Positions 44,403 through 56,682 are shown, numbered from the stretch's first letter. The stretch is 64,000 bases of DNA from Biscogniauxia marginata (GCA_022695795.1 MU404069.1:62001-126000), one strand, 5' to 3'. Notes: generated from the sequence alone by a model not told the origin. Translations and numbers: made by a program.

Positions 44403-45522
44403 ATGTATCGCGATATTGCCCACGCCGTTTATAAGCGGGGCGAGTCCTCGATTAACGGCTACCAAGTGCCAGGCTGGGCCTGGGGAGTTCTGCTCCTGGA
44501 TTTCATCGTCTTCCTCCCCTTCTTCCTCGTGGTATGGAAACAATGTCTACCCTCAAACATGGCTACACAGACGACTAACACGGTTACTCCAGGTCAACTA
44601 CTCCCTACAGCATGTCTTCCCGACCCTAGCTATCATCGAGGACCCGTCACCTCCCGTTTACGAGCCAGTCTCGCTGAACGACGAAACTCAATCGCTTGCC
44701 GAGGATAATGCACCTGTTGCCGATGAAGCCGCGAATGGCGAGGTTCGGGCCGTCACCTCGTCTTTCCGAGGCATCTACCGCACCCTCTCCTCCGTCGGCG
44801 GTTGGCGATCTCTGTTCCGCGGGTTTGCCTGCTGGTTTGCTGCCTCCATGGCTACTATGTTCCTCTACGGCATCTTTACCTCTGCTTGGATCCCGGCTCT
44901 CATCGCCGCTCCCCTTTCCGCCGTTGCTCTAGTACAGCTTTACACGGCTTGGACCCACATCGTCATCTCTACTCCGAGCCCGAAACGCTTCTGGCAACGT
45001 CTGCCTCCCTTCAAGAAGGCCTTCAACGCCACCGCCCTCCCGGTCGTCGTGTACTTCTTCGCCATGGAGCTTACCTCCTTTGTGCCCAAGGGTCTCGCTT
45101 ATCTTATGGGTATGAACCTTTGGGATGCGACCCAGCCTGGCACTATTCCCGAGGGCGACGTGAATGATATCTGGAAGGGAGTCTTGGTCCTTTTGACGTC
45201 TCTTGTCATGCACATCTTCCTAGTTATCCCAGCCCAGGTTGTCCTTACCCGGGTCCAGGCGTCGCTTCTTCCCGAGGAAGACGACACCATCGTGCCGTTC
45301 GACCGCTCGTTCCAGAGTAAGGTTGAGCCCGCGATCGTCGGCGGAAAGGGTTACGTCTCCATGGTGGACGCTTGGAAGACCTTCTCTCGCGCTTCGTGGA
45401 CTCGCCTCGTTAAGCTGTACGCTAAGATCTTCCTTGCTAGCGTGGCTATCTCATTACTTTGGATGGCCGTCGTGATCCCCGAGATGGTGGTCATCTTCAA
45501 ATACAGCAAGAAGATCGAGTAA
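44403..45522 (+). CDS. Multi-pass membrane protein, unknown function
   Basis: Exons 44403..44531 and 44593..45522 (61-nt intron), phase 0, 352 aa. Some fungal relatives carry the label ubiquitin carrier protein in databases, but I see no E2 domain or active-site cysteine motif. Hydrophobic segments: GWAWGVLLLDFIVFLPFFLVV near the N-terminus, FACWFAASMATMFLYGIF, WIPALIAAPLSAVALVQLYTAW, ALPVVVYFFAMELTSF, GVLVLLTSLVMHIFLVIPAQVV and AKIFLASVAISLLWMAVVIPEMVVIF. About six transmembrane helices with short loops suggest an ER or vacuolar membrane protein. The C-terminus is basic (KYSKKIE), a di-lysine-like ending that could act in ER retrieval; this is inference. The longer frame starting at 44416 is the shadow of exon 1. 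Confidence 0.75.
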
Positions 45523-46466
45523 GCGAGGCTTTGATCTGACGAGAGAGACCGCAGTTTTGTTTCCCAAGTGGGAATCAGATTGTGGGATGGCATGTTGCGT
45601 GATAGTCTTAAGTAGTTCCAAACAGCGGAAAGCACACGACTGACGAAATTGGCCGGGTTTGCTTCTCTTCGAGCTTTAGGAAACATTGTACAATATGACC
45701 GGTATAGACCGTATAGGCTTATGCTTGGCCACGAGACCATAAAATGGGTTGGTTTCATTATGCCAATTCGGCGTGGCGGTTTATCTTTAGTGTTAGGATA
45801 GGCTCTGCAGACTGAAAATAAATAAAATCCTCCGTGAAGGGTCGGCTTCTATGATAAATCATGTCTTCATAATACTTAAAGGAGATTGCCCTCAAATATA
45901 TCTCTTATTAAGCTTCACTAAAAACATTGCTCAGTTGATACCTGCATACCCTCGGTATTAAGATGCTATGTAACTCTAGGTTTTATGCAGGGCTTGCCTT
46001 CATATGACAAGAAGGGTATATCGAGAAACATGTAATCAGTCGATGTTCTGGTAGTGCCAAGGTAGGCCGAGATGAGGGGAAAGGGGCAAGCCAAGTTCAA
46101 GTTCAATCTTCAAAACATGAATTTGCAGTGTAGTCTAAAACTTTATTCGTATCCATCCACGTTCCTCATGTTTATAAGACATGGGCAAGTTTCTTAAAGG
46201 GCCAGATGTTTCACCCTAGTTAATCTGTTATGTCTTTTAACCTACGTACCCGGTGTCGTCGAATTTTGGGTAGCCAAAGTCAAGTAAGAAAACTTTCCGG
46301 TAGTTTATGATAAGAATAAACCTCTATATTCTATGTGGGCATGCATATATATATATCTATCACCATTGAAGTCTATCTGACCAATTCTCGCGGGCCAACT
46401 TTCTCCTGTTCAGTGAGCACCATCCAGCACGGTATTTGGGGGGGGGGGTTATAGTTTCCCATCCGC
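45523..46466. other. Intergenic convergent region
   Basis: 940 nt between the membrane-protein stop (plus) and the histidine-phosphatase stop (minus). AT-rich with a (TA)n stretch near 46345-46356. No gene called. Confidence 0.5.
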
Positions 46467-47226
46467 CTACTCGATGTCGAGCTCCGTACTCGTGGGGCCG
46501 TACCCGCCGGCGGCCGCGACGTCCTCGCGCTGGTAGAGCCAGCAGTCCTCGGAGTCGACGAACTCGGGGTCGAACTCGAAGATGCGCACCTCGGCGTTCC
46601 TCCAGGGGTAGTCGCTGTCGCCGGTGTCGGGGCGGCCGGTGATGCGGCGCAGGATGTCGCCGTGCGCCACGAGCACGATGTTGCGCTCGGGCCGGCCGCG
46701 CAGGTAGCGGCGCACCCAGCGGGCGCGCGCGGCGAGCGAGGCGCCGTCCGCGGCCCAGAAGCCGCGCTTGCTCGTCCAGTCGGGCGTCAGCGGCGACAGG
46801 TCGAAGGCGGCGAACTCGGGACGCGCCTCGAGCGCCTCCCGCGCCGAGCCCGTGTCGCACGGGAAGTCGTTGCACTCCTGCGCCTGCGGCAGGCAGACCA
46901 CCTTCTTGAGCCCGCCCAGGCGCGAGACGGCCGGGCCCCAGCCCAGGTACGTCGTCTGCAGCGTGCGCTGGAGCGGCGACGAGATGACCACGTCGGCTTC
47001 TTGCTGCAGCTGCGGGATCTGGCGCGCTAGCGAGGCGGCTTGCTTCTTGCCGAGGGGCGTGAGGGGCGCATCAGGGACTTTGGATTGGGGCAGGCAGATC
47101 GGTCAGTCGTGATCGGGTGCAAGGGGGCTGGGTGGTGTTCTACCACGACATACTGGTGTAGTCTAGGTCGACGTTGTGTTCGGCCTGAGCGTGACGGGTG
47201 AGGATGAGGCGGGAGTTGGGCGCCAT
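46467..47226 (-). CDS. Histidine phosphatase superfamily (phosphoglycerate mutase-like) protein
   Basis: 227 aa, exons 47226..47154 and 47077..46467 (76-nt intron, GTATGT donor), junction YTIPDAPLTPLGKKQA. The phosphohistidine RHG-type motif is LTRHAQAEHN at the N-terminus; SSPLQRTLQT and the second catalytic histidine in IVLVAHGDILRR complete the active site. The length and the fungal sequence YLGWGP(x)SRL point to the small phosphatase branch, not glycolytic phosphoglycerate mutase. The gene is strikingly GC-rich at third positions and flanked by AT-rich DNA, but so are parts of other genes here, so I do not infer transfer. The substrate is unknown; metabolite phosphatases of this class act on sugar phosphates or phosphoserine-like substrates. 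Confidence 0.85.
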
Positions 47227-48083
47227 GACGAATTCCGTTTCGAAACAAGTAGAGTATTACGGGTATGTTGCGCTCTCTGGATGATACTTGCGGTGGCCGC
47301 CCAATGGATGCTCTCTTATATATATATATTTATGTTTGTCAATGTAGATTCTATAAGATCTATGGGGGAATATGAAGCGGAGGAAGTGAGAAGTAGATGA
47401 AGAAGATGGCCACTTTGTTCACCACGATATTACTCACTCATGTATGTAACGCCAACAAACAAAGCTGCACAACTACGAAATTTCCTGGATTATTTCCCCA
47501 CAGTCGTGACTCTCTGCATGCCCACCCTGACGTCGTGAGCGCTCCACCACCGACAGCGGCCAAAATGGAAACGTGCCTACTGCGCCACGGCCTCTGATTA
47601 GACAACGATGTCGGGTAGTCCTAGTGTATTAGGTAAGCTTATAGAGATACCTACATCCATGTAAACTGTACCTACAGAGGTAGGTACCTAGGTACTTTGA
47701 ACTTACCAGGTATTCTTAATTAAAGTTTGACTAAATGCTGCTTAAGTAATTAGTGGGGCACGAGCGCGCTTTGTGCATACATTCCGTAGGTAAGTAGTCC
47801 GTACTTTCTGAGATCTTCTCCCACCTACAAACTCCATCACCACCAGCCGTAGCCTAGCCGTACTAGAAAACACGCACGTGAGGTCCCGACGACGAATACC
47901 CGACTGCATTTATCTTGAGTAGAGAAGTGTTCGCAAGCGAGGGCAAATCTCCAATTGCCACCATTGCTCCTTCGTTTCGCTCCATGCCTCGCTCCACTAG
48001 AAGCAAGATCATATTAAACACACGTATATAGAGTCGCACGCCCGCACTTGCACAGCTTTGGACTGTGCAGCCACACGATCAAG
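47227..48083. other. Divergent promoter, histidine phosphatase / SPT3
   Basis: Holds TAGGTACCTAGGTA tracts near 47680-47695 and a CACGTG at 47875-47880, about 205 nt before the SPT3 start. A 66-codon plus frame at 47397-47597 has no support. Confidence 0.5.
47875..47880. promoter_or_regulatory. CACGTG element upstream of SPT3
   Basis: E-box in context GCACGTGAGG about 205 nt upstream of the SPT3 ATG; third such element lying in a promoter of this window, but with a weaker flank than those at 5424 and 9425. Confidence 0.35.
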
Positions 48084-49046
48084 ATGGCGGACAACAACAA
48101 GCAGCACAAGTACAGGCAGGAGATCCAGCAGATGATGTACGTCTCTGGTGAGACCGGAGAGCCATCGGTAGAGACCACCGCCATGATAGAAGAGATTGTG
48201 CGGCAACAGGTCATAGAGATGCTGCGGAACTGCACCGAGCTTGCCGCCCGCCGTGGTGCACGCACCATCACAATCAACGACCTCATCTTCCAGATTCGCG
48301 ACGACGCACCCAAGGTGTCGCGCCTTAGGACGTTCTTATCCTGGAAGGACGTTCGGAAAAGCGCCAAGGACTCCGACGACAAGGGTGGCGATGCCGACCT
48401 CGGCGTTGGGGACGACCCTGCCGGTGCCGTCATGCCTGGCGGCCCGGCCGTTGAAGAGGCAGCCAAGAAGAACAAGAAGGCTAAGGTTAAGCTGCCCTGG
48501 GAGCCATCCTCGTTCTACACCCAAGAGGTTCCCGAACGCGACGATGAGGAAGACGAGGAGGAGGAAGAAATGAACTATATCACACTCCAAAGACTACGCA
48601 AAGCCGATGAGCGCACGAAGGCGATGACTAAAGAAGAATACGTCACATGGTCCGAATATCGACAGGCGTCCTTCACGTACCGTAAGGGCAAACGGTTTAG
48701 GGAGTGGGCCGGCTTTGGTATCGTCACCGATAGCAAGCCGTCAGACGATATCGTTGATATCCTGGGATTCCTGACCTTCGAGATGGTCCAGACCCTTACC
48801 GAAGAGGCCCTCAAGATTAAGGAGCAGGAGGACTTGTGGAAGGAACGCGGCGGCGGCGAGAACTCGGGCGCCAAAAAGAGGAAACTAGCGCAGGGCCTGT
48901 TCGATCCGCCCAGCGAAGGCAAGACGCCTGTCGAACCGCGCCACATCCAGGAGGCCTTTCGAAGGCTGCAGGCTCGGCCGAAGAAAGGACGGGCTATGCT
49001 GATGGGGACTAAACTACAGTCAAGGACCAATTTGAAGCTGTTCTAG
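48084..49046 (+). CDS. spt3: SAGA complex subunit Spt3
   Basis: TBP-regulating subunit of the SAGA transcription co-activator, nuclear. Intronless, 320 aa (the yeast protein is of similar length). The N-terminal histone-fold half begins [20 protein letters not shown] and includes [34 protein letters not shown] and [21 protein letters not shown]. An acidic linker ([12 protein letters not shown]) leads into the second fold, with [23 protein letters not shown] sequence (here [19 protein letters not shown]), [20 protein letters not shown] and a basic tail. In yeast Spt3 the two histone folds pack on each other. The frame opens at 48048 via a non-ATG codon; the ATG at 48084 (ATGGCGGAC) is the clear start. 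Confidence 0.95.
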   Translation: MADNNKQHKYRQEIQQMMYVSGETGEPSVETTAMIEEIVRQQVIEMLRNCTELAARRGARTITINDLIFQIRDDAPKVSRLRTFLSWKDVRKSAKDSDDKGGDADLGVGDDPAGAVMPGGPAVEEAAKKNKKAKVKLPWEPSSFYTQEVPERDDEEDEEEEEMNYITLQRLRKADERTKAMTKEEYVTWSEYRQASFTYRKGKRFREWAGFGIVTDSKPSDDIVDILGFLTFEMVQTLTEEALKIKEQEDLWKERGGGENSGAKKRKLAQGLFDPPSEGKTPVEPRHIQEAFRRLQARPKKGRAMLMGTKLQSRTNLKLF

Positions 49047-50094
49047 AGCGCCGTTCTGAACCACCCAAGGGCATCATCACCCGATAGAGAGGTATTGACT
49101 CTCAAATACACGCGTGCCTCGACCCGTGAGCTGAAGATGGTAATTGGGGCCGAAGAGACGCTGGCGAAGTTTCTCATATGAGTACCTACTCTTCCAAGAT
49201 AACCTTAAGGGTGTTCCTCTTGGCACTCTGGAGTCTTGTGGCTATCCCGATATCTATGGTTAATATGAGACGACATATTCAGGACAAGAGACACCACCTT
49301 TTCTTCAAGACTTTCAACGTTATCGACGACACCAGCTCAGCTAGAAGTAGGTCTCTCAATATAATCGATTGGAGGTCAATAATCGAGGGTGGCGGTCGAT
49401 TCGTAGGAACACAACACGATGCTATGGGTAACGTGGTAGATTAGCTCTCACCTTGTACCCGTCCGCCAAGGGTAGCTGTGATGTATTAGAGATTGTCGTT
49501 GAACATCTATTATACATCCGAGAAACCTCTCTAACGATAGATACGCTAGCGAGGAGCTTTCTGAAATGCCCAACAATTCGTTACGGACGGTATGCTATTC
49601 TACTAGAATAAGATCATGAGTTCGAGTTTAACAGAGGATGCTCAGAATAAAATGACCTGCACGTAGCCGTAGCGCATGATTTCTTAGAAGGGGGTAGGAC
49701 AAGATGCTTGGGAAATCATTAAATGTTTGTGTGGTTGGACTTCAAGGCAGTACAATCCAAGATATTTAGTCATGTGAATTCGCATGTTAACCAACTACAA
49801 CAAGAGAAAGGGACTGCCCGAACTCATATCCGAAGACTGCCCTACCCCTTTGAGCAAACAACAAGTTCACACGTAGGTCTCAAGTCACCAGCACCTGTTG
49901 GAGTTGCTTTCACCTGACATTCGTTAAAGGAATAGTCATACGTTATATAAAGGCCCATAACCTGCTGCCCCCCCGGGCTGCGAACGTCCCCCAACATTAG
50001 CAACTCATCTCGCAGTACTCCATCAATCAGTCATCCTCATTTGTGGTCTACTCGCACTAACCGATCTCACTTATCACGCTCAAAAGCCGTAGCC
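49047..50094. other. Intergenic region
   Basis: 1.0 kb of AT-rich DNA between two plus-strand genes. An 88-codon plus frame at 49178-49444 with one hydrophobic stretch is noted under rejected items. No repeat or RNA seen. Confidence 0.5.
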
Positions 50095-51276
50095 ATGGCA
50101 ACTCGTGTCTACACTCACGAAACAGTCCTGCCCTGGCCGCGGCCTCGGCTAGTGCACCTCCACGGGGAACACGAAGATGCCTGGGACGTCTTAGCCAGTG
50201 GCCCGGTGGTCCAGAACTCTCTTTCAAAGGCCGCGTATTACATAACGTCTAAACTTTTGCTAACCCCTGGAGGAGGGCGACGCTGTTCCTCTGAGGTGGA
50301 CCACGATAAATGCAAGTTCGTTGGCAGAGTATCAACTGAACACGGTAGCAACACAAACAACAGGTTCGATTATTGCTTGATCAAGCTCGACCGCGCCTTC
50401 GCCCGCAAGAAAAGTATCGAACAAGCTATAGCACAGCAAGTCCCAATTCACTATTCGCTCTTCAAAGAAGCCACCATGGACCCTTCTCGCTTCTGGGAGT
50501 ACACCGTCCTCCGCGCGCGGACCCGAAGTAACAGGCTCGTCGAGGGCAACTTCATCGACGGAGGCTACCGGGTCAACATCCGCGATCCGGCTCATGGGCT
50601 TCCCACCCACCGTGGCGTCTCCAGTGAGTTAATTTTGGAGTTCTTTATTGCCTCTTATATCCTGTCTCACAAGTAAAACATGCCTATCTGGCTTGTTGTA
50701 CGAGGCTTTTTTTTTGGTTTTTTTGCTCCCGGGACATGCTTCATGGGTTGAAAGACAGTCCAAATATAGCAGTTACTGACTCATTTCTCTGCAGTCGTTC
50801 AGTTCGAGCCCGCGCCCGGGCCGGGTTGCGAGGGTATGTGGGTGTACACGCGCCGCCGGCCGGATGAGAGCTGGAACGACAGCGCTCTGCAGTGGCGGTT
50901 TGAACGCCCGGAGCAGGACGGCTATAGAGGAGAGCCGTTCCCAGACGACTTATTTAAATTCAAGAGTAGGGATCTTGAGAGCCACCCGAGGAATAAGCTT
51001 AGGGTCGTGGGCATGATTATAGGCGAGCTAGAGAAGGCGCCCGGGTTCCTGGTGATACGCCCGATGAGACACATATTTAACCATATGGATTACTCTGACG
51101 ACCACAGGAGGCCCTTGATGGACCGGGCATACGATAATTTTCTATATGCTAATGTGGTGAGCATATCAGAGCAGACTGCGAGGGGACCGGCAGATGAGAG
51201 GGGACAGATTACTTTCGCTGCACTTGCAACATTCCTCTACGGAGCCCACGCCCAAGCCCACGCCGACGCCCACTAA
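50095..51276 (+). CDS. Hypothetical protein, no family recognised
   Basis: 336 aa from exons 50095..50623 and 50795..51276, joined over a 171-nt intron (GTGAGT donor, TCTGCAG acceptor), giving THRGVSIVQFEPAPGPG. I recognise no domain. The protein has a balanced, mostly soluble composition without signal peptide or transmembrane helix. Notable stretches are WPRPRLVHLHGEHEDAWDVL near the N-terminus, KLDRAFARKKSIEQAIAQQVP in the middle and FPDDLFKFKSRDLESHPRNK after the junction. The C-terminus is rich in Ala/His (GAHAQAHADAH). The intron is longer than most here and its poly-T interior is clean, so the model looks spliced rather than decayed. The lack of any recognisable motif suggests a lineage-restricted gene; expression is not shown by sequence. 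Confidence 0.6.
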
Positions 51277-52249
51277 CCAGTTGTTGCGCTCTCGCTGGGG
51301 CGACGACATCAAGGTTGTAACTTGAGTATTTTCTACCTGGATGCGAACAACCCCTCCCCCCCCCTTTCTTTTGGAATCTGCCGCAGTCGGTAATAAACCG
51401 ACAACATACTTTGCCAGAGTTGAACTCTGACCTTGACCGCTTGATATTTCGAACGCAATTTTGAAACAGATTAGGTAGATACCTTAGGTAGGTATATATA
51501 ATATATACCTATTGATCGAGAAAGTGAAGCTTGTATTTACGAAAGTAAAATTGAAAGAGGAAAAAAAACAAAAAAAACAACACGGCATCGTTATCAAACA
51601 TATTTTTTAGAGGTAACCAGGTAAGTTAAGAAGTTAAGGTGACTTATTTAATATGCATGCCCTATTTAAAACTTGAAAAGGGAGGTTTTCGCTTTCATGA
51701 TTGTTCAAATTATCTAATACATAATAATAATACATACCTAGGTACATACAAACAAATAAAATCAACCTGTCTCCAACGCAGCAGCAGTCATCATACATAC
51801 ACACATCTATCTCTATCTCTCAAATTTTCCTCTTCTTAGGCCGCCTAAAGAAAAGAGAAGAGGAAAAGGGTATTCAACATAAAGAAAAAAAGGGGTTAAA
51901 TGCCACAGCCATAAGACTCATGAGTTCATACAACACGTCCCCCTCCCCCCCTGGTTCCGTCGTCTTCATGCGTACAATGCATACCTCATCTGGCCCAGGC
52001 ATGTACTAATCATCGCGTAATCATAACCCCCCGACAAGAACCAAGCCATAACCTAACCCCCTCACCCCCACGTAGTACCTATGCTATGTACTATGCAAAC
52101 AAGGTAAACCAACCGACCACTAAGTACTACCCACCCTTACCTCTCAACGATAGATATACATACAGTCCCCCAAAATAGCTCCCAGCCAGCCCCTTTTCAC
52201 CGCTCGCTCGAAATAAAAATGCAATACAGATGCAAAATACCTTAGCCCC
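51277..52249. other. Intergenic convergent region
   Basis: 970 nt between the orphan (plus) and the transporter stop (minus), with TAGGTAGGTA tracts near 51475-51500 and several A- and C-rich runs. No gene called. Confidence 0.5.
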
Positions 52250-55200
52250 TTATATCCTCCACGTCTGCGCGGTCCTCTGCGCACCCTTCCCCTTGGGATC
52301 CGAGCCCCGCCTCCTGGCGATACGATCGAGCTCCCTCTCCTCCCTCCTCTTGGTCATGACGCGCTGCAGGCTCATGGGGAGATCTGGCGGGTCGTCCTCG
52401 ATGGCGTTCTCTCGATCATCATCGTCGCCGTCACCGCCGAAAAGAGTAGTCCGCCTCCTGCGCAGGGTGTTGCTGTTGCCGTCGCCGCCTCCGCCGGCGG
52501 CCCCGACGGTGGTGGCCTGGGAGGGCCTCCTGCCGAACGAGAAGGCCCTGTGTCTACGTCTGAAACTGCTGGTCTTGCTCCTAGTCTTCTCGACCTGCTG
52601 CTGCTGCTCCGCCTCGGCGGCCGCGAGTTCCGACTGGCGTGCCTTGATCTTGGCGACGTACTCGTGGAACTTGGGGCGCTCGAGCATTCCGCTCCGGAAG
52701 GCGTTGACGCCGACGAGGAGCTTGGCGAGGTCGACTAGCTCCTCGAGGTATTCGATGATCTCCATCATACCCGCCGAGGCGGCGTTCCACGACAGGAAGT
52801 TTTGCCTCGTCATCGACTTTAGAAGGTAACCCTGAAGTAGGGGGTCGTGACGGGACCCGGGAGTCACGGGCGTCTGCACTCCGCTCTGCCGCGCCGATTT
52901 AATGGCATGTTCGAGGACGAGTTCGCGAACTCTGCTCACGTATCGCAATTGGGCCACTCGGCTGGATGGTAGAAATTGAGGTAGGGGTAATCGAGTTGCT
53001 AGGGCTTCGTAGACGGCGAAGAGTGTAAGGGTAATGCTGGCTGCTACATTGCGACGGTACGGCAGGACGTCAGCGTGCAGTTCTTCAAGTACACTACTTC
53101 CATACGCCTTGCGAGCGTGTAGCATATTATCCATGCGGTCAATGATCTGGAATAATACATATATCATTTCGCCGTATATCATCGCTTGTCCTTTGAAACT
53201 ACCCTTAATTCGTGGTTCGGTCAAGCAAAAAGGCAAGAATGTACGGGCCGCAGAGAGAGCCTGCTCGGCTTTCTCCTTGTGGTGCGAAAAATTCGCATTA
53301 AATGCGTGCGATTTGACGTCGATATTCGTAGGCGAGTCGATACCCACTGCAATGGATGCTTCCATATTGGATATCTGCTGGATACTAGAAGCTAAAGATT
53401 CGACTAGCCTATCTCTTGCGCGGACGGGGAACAGAATAAGTTCGACGAGCAGCGCGACAGTACCACCGATAAGGAAGCATATCATTCGCTTTAGATATAT
53501 CTCCCAGGGCTGTTCGCCTTTGGGTTGAACAACCGTTGCTATTCTCATGTAAGCAGCTTGAGCTTGTGTAAATACCTGAACCAACACTTACCGAGGCCTA
53601 CTACTGACATGCTCACAAGAGAGATAATGCCGGTCTTGACGTATTGTGTCCCTAGATGGATGTAAGATGAAGGAATAATTCCGAGGAAAAGAATGAAAAC
53701 CAAGACGACTCGATTTCCTTGCCCAATCTCGTAAGCAATGAAACCAATAGTACAGCCAAACACGACTCCCATAGCTCTCAGAAAGAATCCTTGGAATGAA
53801 GTCCCTACTGAAACCTCGAAGACGAGGACTAACTGTAGGGTAGCCCAGGTCCCGCGAACCGAACCGTACCATACATTCCACGCTGGCACAAAAGCCGGCC
53901 AGGTGACAATGAATGCTGCTATAGACATCTTGAGGGCGAAAGACAGGTCATCCGAGTCGGCAAAGAATTCAACAGTATCGGCAGCTAGTCCACGCAGCCT
54001 CATGAAGAAGCTAACTTCTGATCTCTGTGGTGGTTTACGGTGTGGGCTTTTGTCTTTCTCGGGCAATGTAGGCTGTTTCTTGATAGAATCGCCGGTCTCT
54101 TCATCCTTTGCACGACTTAGCAATGTCTCGTTACTAACAGCTGCTTCGTCGTCGTCTTGTTTTAAGTGATCCTCTCTCAACCCATGACCAGTTCGGGCTT
54201 CTTTTCTGGCATTCTCGGGCAGAGCGTTCCCATCTTCTTCACCACCAGTGGTAAGCCACTTCTTCCAACTTATTTTTGGAAGGTATAGCTTGCGCCTGTC
54301 ATGTCTTTCTTGTCTTCTCTCAACTAGCTTTCTGGAGTGTTGTAACACTTCCATGACTTGAGCAGCCGCTTGATGTACGCTGATTAAGAAGGAGGAGATT
54401 AAATGTGTCTCCATCCTAGGCATGATATCACCCTGTGTAGATATAATCAGCTAATCGGTGCTATATTACGGAAAAAAGTGCAAAATCAACCCCCAATTGT
54501 CCCAATAACTAACTTATACTACCAGGAACGCTAGATGCATGTGACCAGGGAAGTGAACGTACCTGTGAATCTTTGCCGTAGACCATAGCAGCGGCATGTT
54601 CTAGAGCTCCGGCACAATCCTGATCAAATTGAGCTAACGATTTAGCAAATATATCTAATCGGACATCTATCTCTTGTATAATGATACCATCAGGGACGGG
54701 AGAACCTGAAGGTAATTTTCGGACGTCGTAGCAATAAGCCAATGAGGTGGTGATGACGGCCACAGCATCTCGAATTTCATCTTGTAATACCTTGGCGGGG
54801 ATGCGAACTTGTGACACGATATGTTCCAAGAGATCAATATCCCCGGATTCTATCTCCCGAATGGGTTTTACAAGTTCGAGATTGCGACGGTATCTAGACT
54901 TTCGCCGAGTACTTTCATCGTCGCTATCTTCCGAGGAAGATTCGCTGCTTGATTGGGAATCGGAGGCATCACTATCCGACTCTTTTTCTCCTGATGACTC
55001 CGCCGGGGAAGTGTCATGGCCGTATCCTGTTAATGCATATTTACTTTCGCAGGCATTAATGAGACAAATGGTGACCTGGACAAGACGACTCATCATAGTC
55101 ACGCTAATTGGCTTCAACGAACGAGGGGGGAGAGCCGCGAATACCAGCTCGAAGTTGCATTCGGCTTGGGCTGCCTTACAACTGGCAAGCTTCGTTCTCA

Positions 55201-55960
55201 ACTTGGACTTTTTATCTGTCAAAGCTACTAGTTTGGTACGTAGCTCTGCCGCTGGAGTCTTTTCGGTACCTCCGTCGTTCACCTCCTTCGAGTCAGACAT
55301 GAACCAATTACTGGCATCCTGGAAACAAGATATGGTATCGAATAACGTTTCGATGGTGGATTTACCGAGAAAATCGCTTGAAAACTCGGGGAAGATGGAG
55401 ACGTTTACCAAGATGACGACCCCAACGGCCGTGAGGATAGGATAGGCTACTTGCTTGACAATGGCAGTCGAAACAGACGTAACAGTGCTGGTCAGGATTG
55501 ATAGACAAATTAGAAGAAACCAGAAGACGAACAGAAACAGCCTCGGAGCCGATGAACGAAGAATGCCATGGAGAAGCAAGGCCAGGGTAAAGAAGACGGC
55601 GCGTATGCCCCAAGCAGCCTCGATATTGCTGTCATAGACAAGACTCGAGAGGTAGAGCCCCAGGAGTGACCAACCCATGCCAACGAAAGTACCGAGAATT
55701 ATGAGAGAAAGGACTTCGGTCAGCTTGCCGAATCGCTGTCCAGGATGGCCGAAGACCGATGCCATGGCTCCGAGATATGTCGAGCGACCGTACACGGCTA
55801 TCACAGCAGGTATGAGACCGATTATGATGTTAATAGTGGTACAGATGGTGTTCTTGGCCATCCTTCTCCAGAGGTTGTTTTTCTGAAGGTCTTGGAGGGT
55901 GGTGGCTAGCCATTTCTGGCAGTGCTTCTGAAGCCGCTGCTTCGCACGCCTTATAGACAT
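52250..55960 (-). CDS. Large ArAE/FUSC-type membrane transporter (ArAE_2_N plus ArAE_2/BRE4-like)
   Basis: 1175 aa, exons 55960..54563, 54432..53592 and 53538..52250, with phase-matched junctions; the last intron is 53 nt with a GAATAG acceptor. Two transmembrane bundles are separated by a long charged loop: N-terminal ICTTINIIIGLIPAVIAVYG, LGTFVGMGWSLLGLYLSSL, AVFFTLALLLHGIL, LFLFVFWFLLICLSILTS and VGVVILVNVSIF; C-terminal FALKMSIAAFIVTWPAFVP, GTWATLQLVLVFEVSVG, FFLRAMGVVFGCTIGF, VVLVFILFLGIIPSSYI and FLIGGTVALLVELILFP. The layout corresponds to the fungal families called ER transporter 6TM N-terminal (PF10337) and aromatic-acid/fusaric-acid exporter-like (PF10334/PF13515). The central loop has a Ser/Asp/Glu run (about residues 330-350). 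Substrate unknown; relatives are implicated in weak-acid efflux. Confidence 0.85.
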
Positions 55961-56682
55961 GTTCTATTTGGTTGTATTTTTGTAAAGTGAAGTGCCCAAG
56001 GAGAATTCCAACAAGTCCAACTGGTGGTGATATTGTGATAAAGGCATGGTCGTTGAAGCTCGTCGTCGGAAGAGTCATCAGGAACTCGACAGCCGAGGGA
56101 CAAATCGGCATTAATAGGATGAAGAATGTGTTGCACTCCTCCGCGCATCCAATTGGCGAGTCGTAGCTCTCACGAGACCCATCGATACTCAGTTGAATTA
56201 AAAGGTAGGTAGTAAGCTGCATTGGATGGCAACCATTTTCTACTGCTGTCATTTTCTTCTATTGCAGATCCACGGACTAAAAGCGCTAGTCGCCAATTGG
56301 GAAGAGTGGATTAGGCGCTGGTTGCCTTGGCGTTCTGCGAATGAGATCATCCCGCGACTGCTAAAACGTCCATTCCTGGTTATCTAGCCACTGGTGTTAC
56401 ACCGATCCGGGTGTGGCGCGGCAGGAGTAAATGTACTTTTTATTGGGAGTCGATAAAAGGTGTCTTGGAAGTAGTTATACTTGGGTTATATAGTACCAGC
56501 TTCAAGTGCAATCGCGGGCAGCGCGGGGCAGTCGCATCCAGCTGATGCGTAGGTACTTGATGTTAGGCCGTTCGTCATCTTTGGCGGGGCTCTTTGTCGC
56601 CTCGGTTACTTGCATCACCCAAACTAAGCACATACACACCTGCGAACTCCTGGGGCTTTGAGCCTCGTTCGTGTCTGTCAAT
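55961..56682. other. Divergent promoter, ArAE transporter / IST1
   Basis: 720 nt. On the transporter side a 140-codon minus-strand frame (56252 to 55830) starts with ATG and overlaps the transporter start at 55960 in another frame; it is reported as an overlapping upstream ORF in the findings. Nothing else stands out. Confidence 0.5.

Noticed and set aside
49178..49444. 88-codon plus frame with one hydrophobic stretch after SPT3
   Set aside because: Could be a small protein, but it sits in SPT3's 3' flank with no supporting motif or splice structure.
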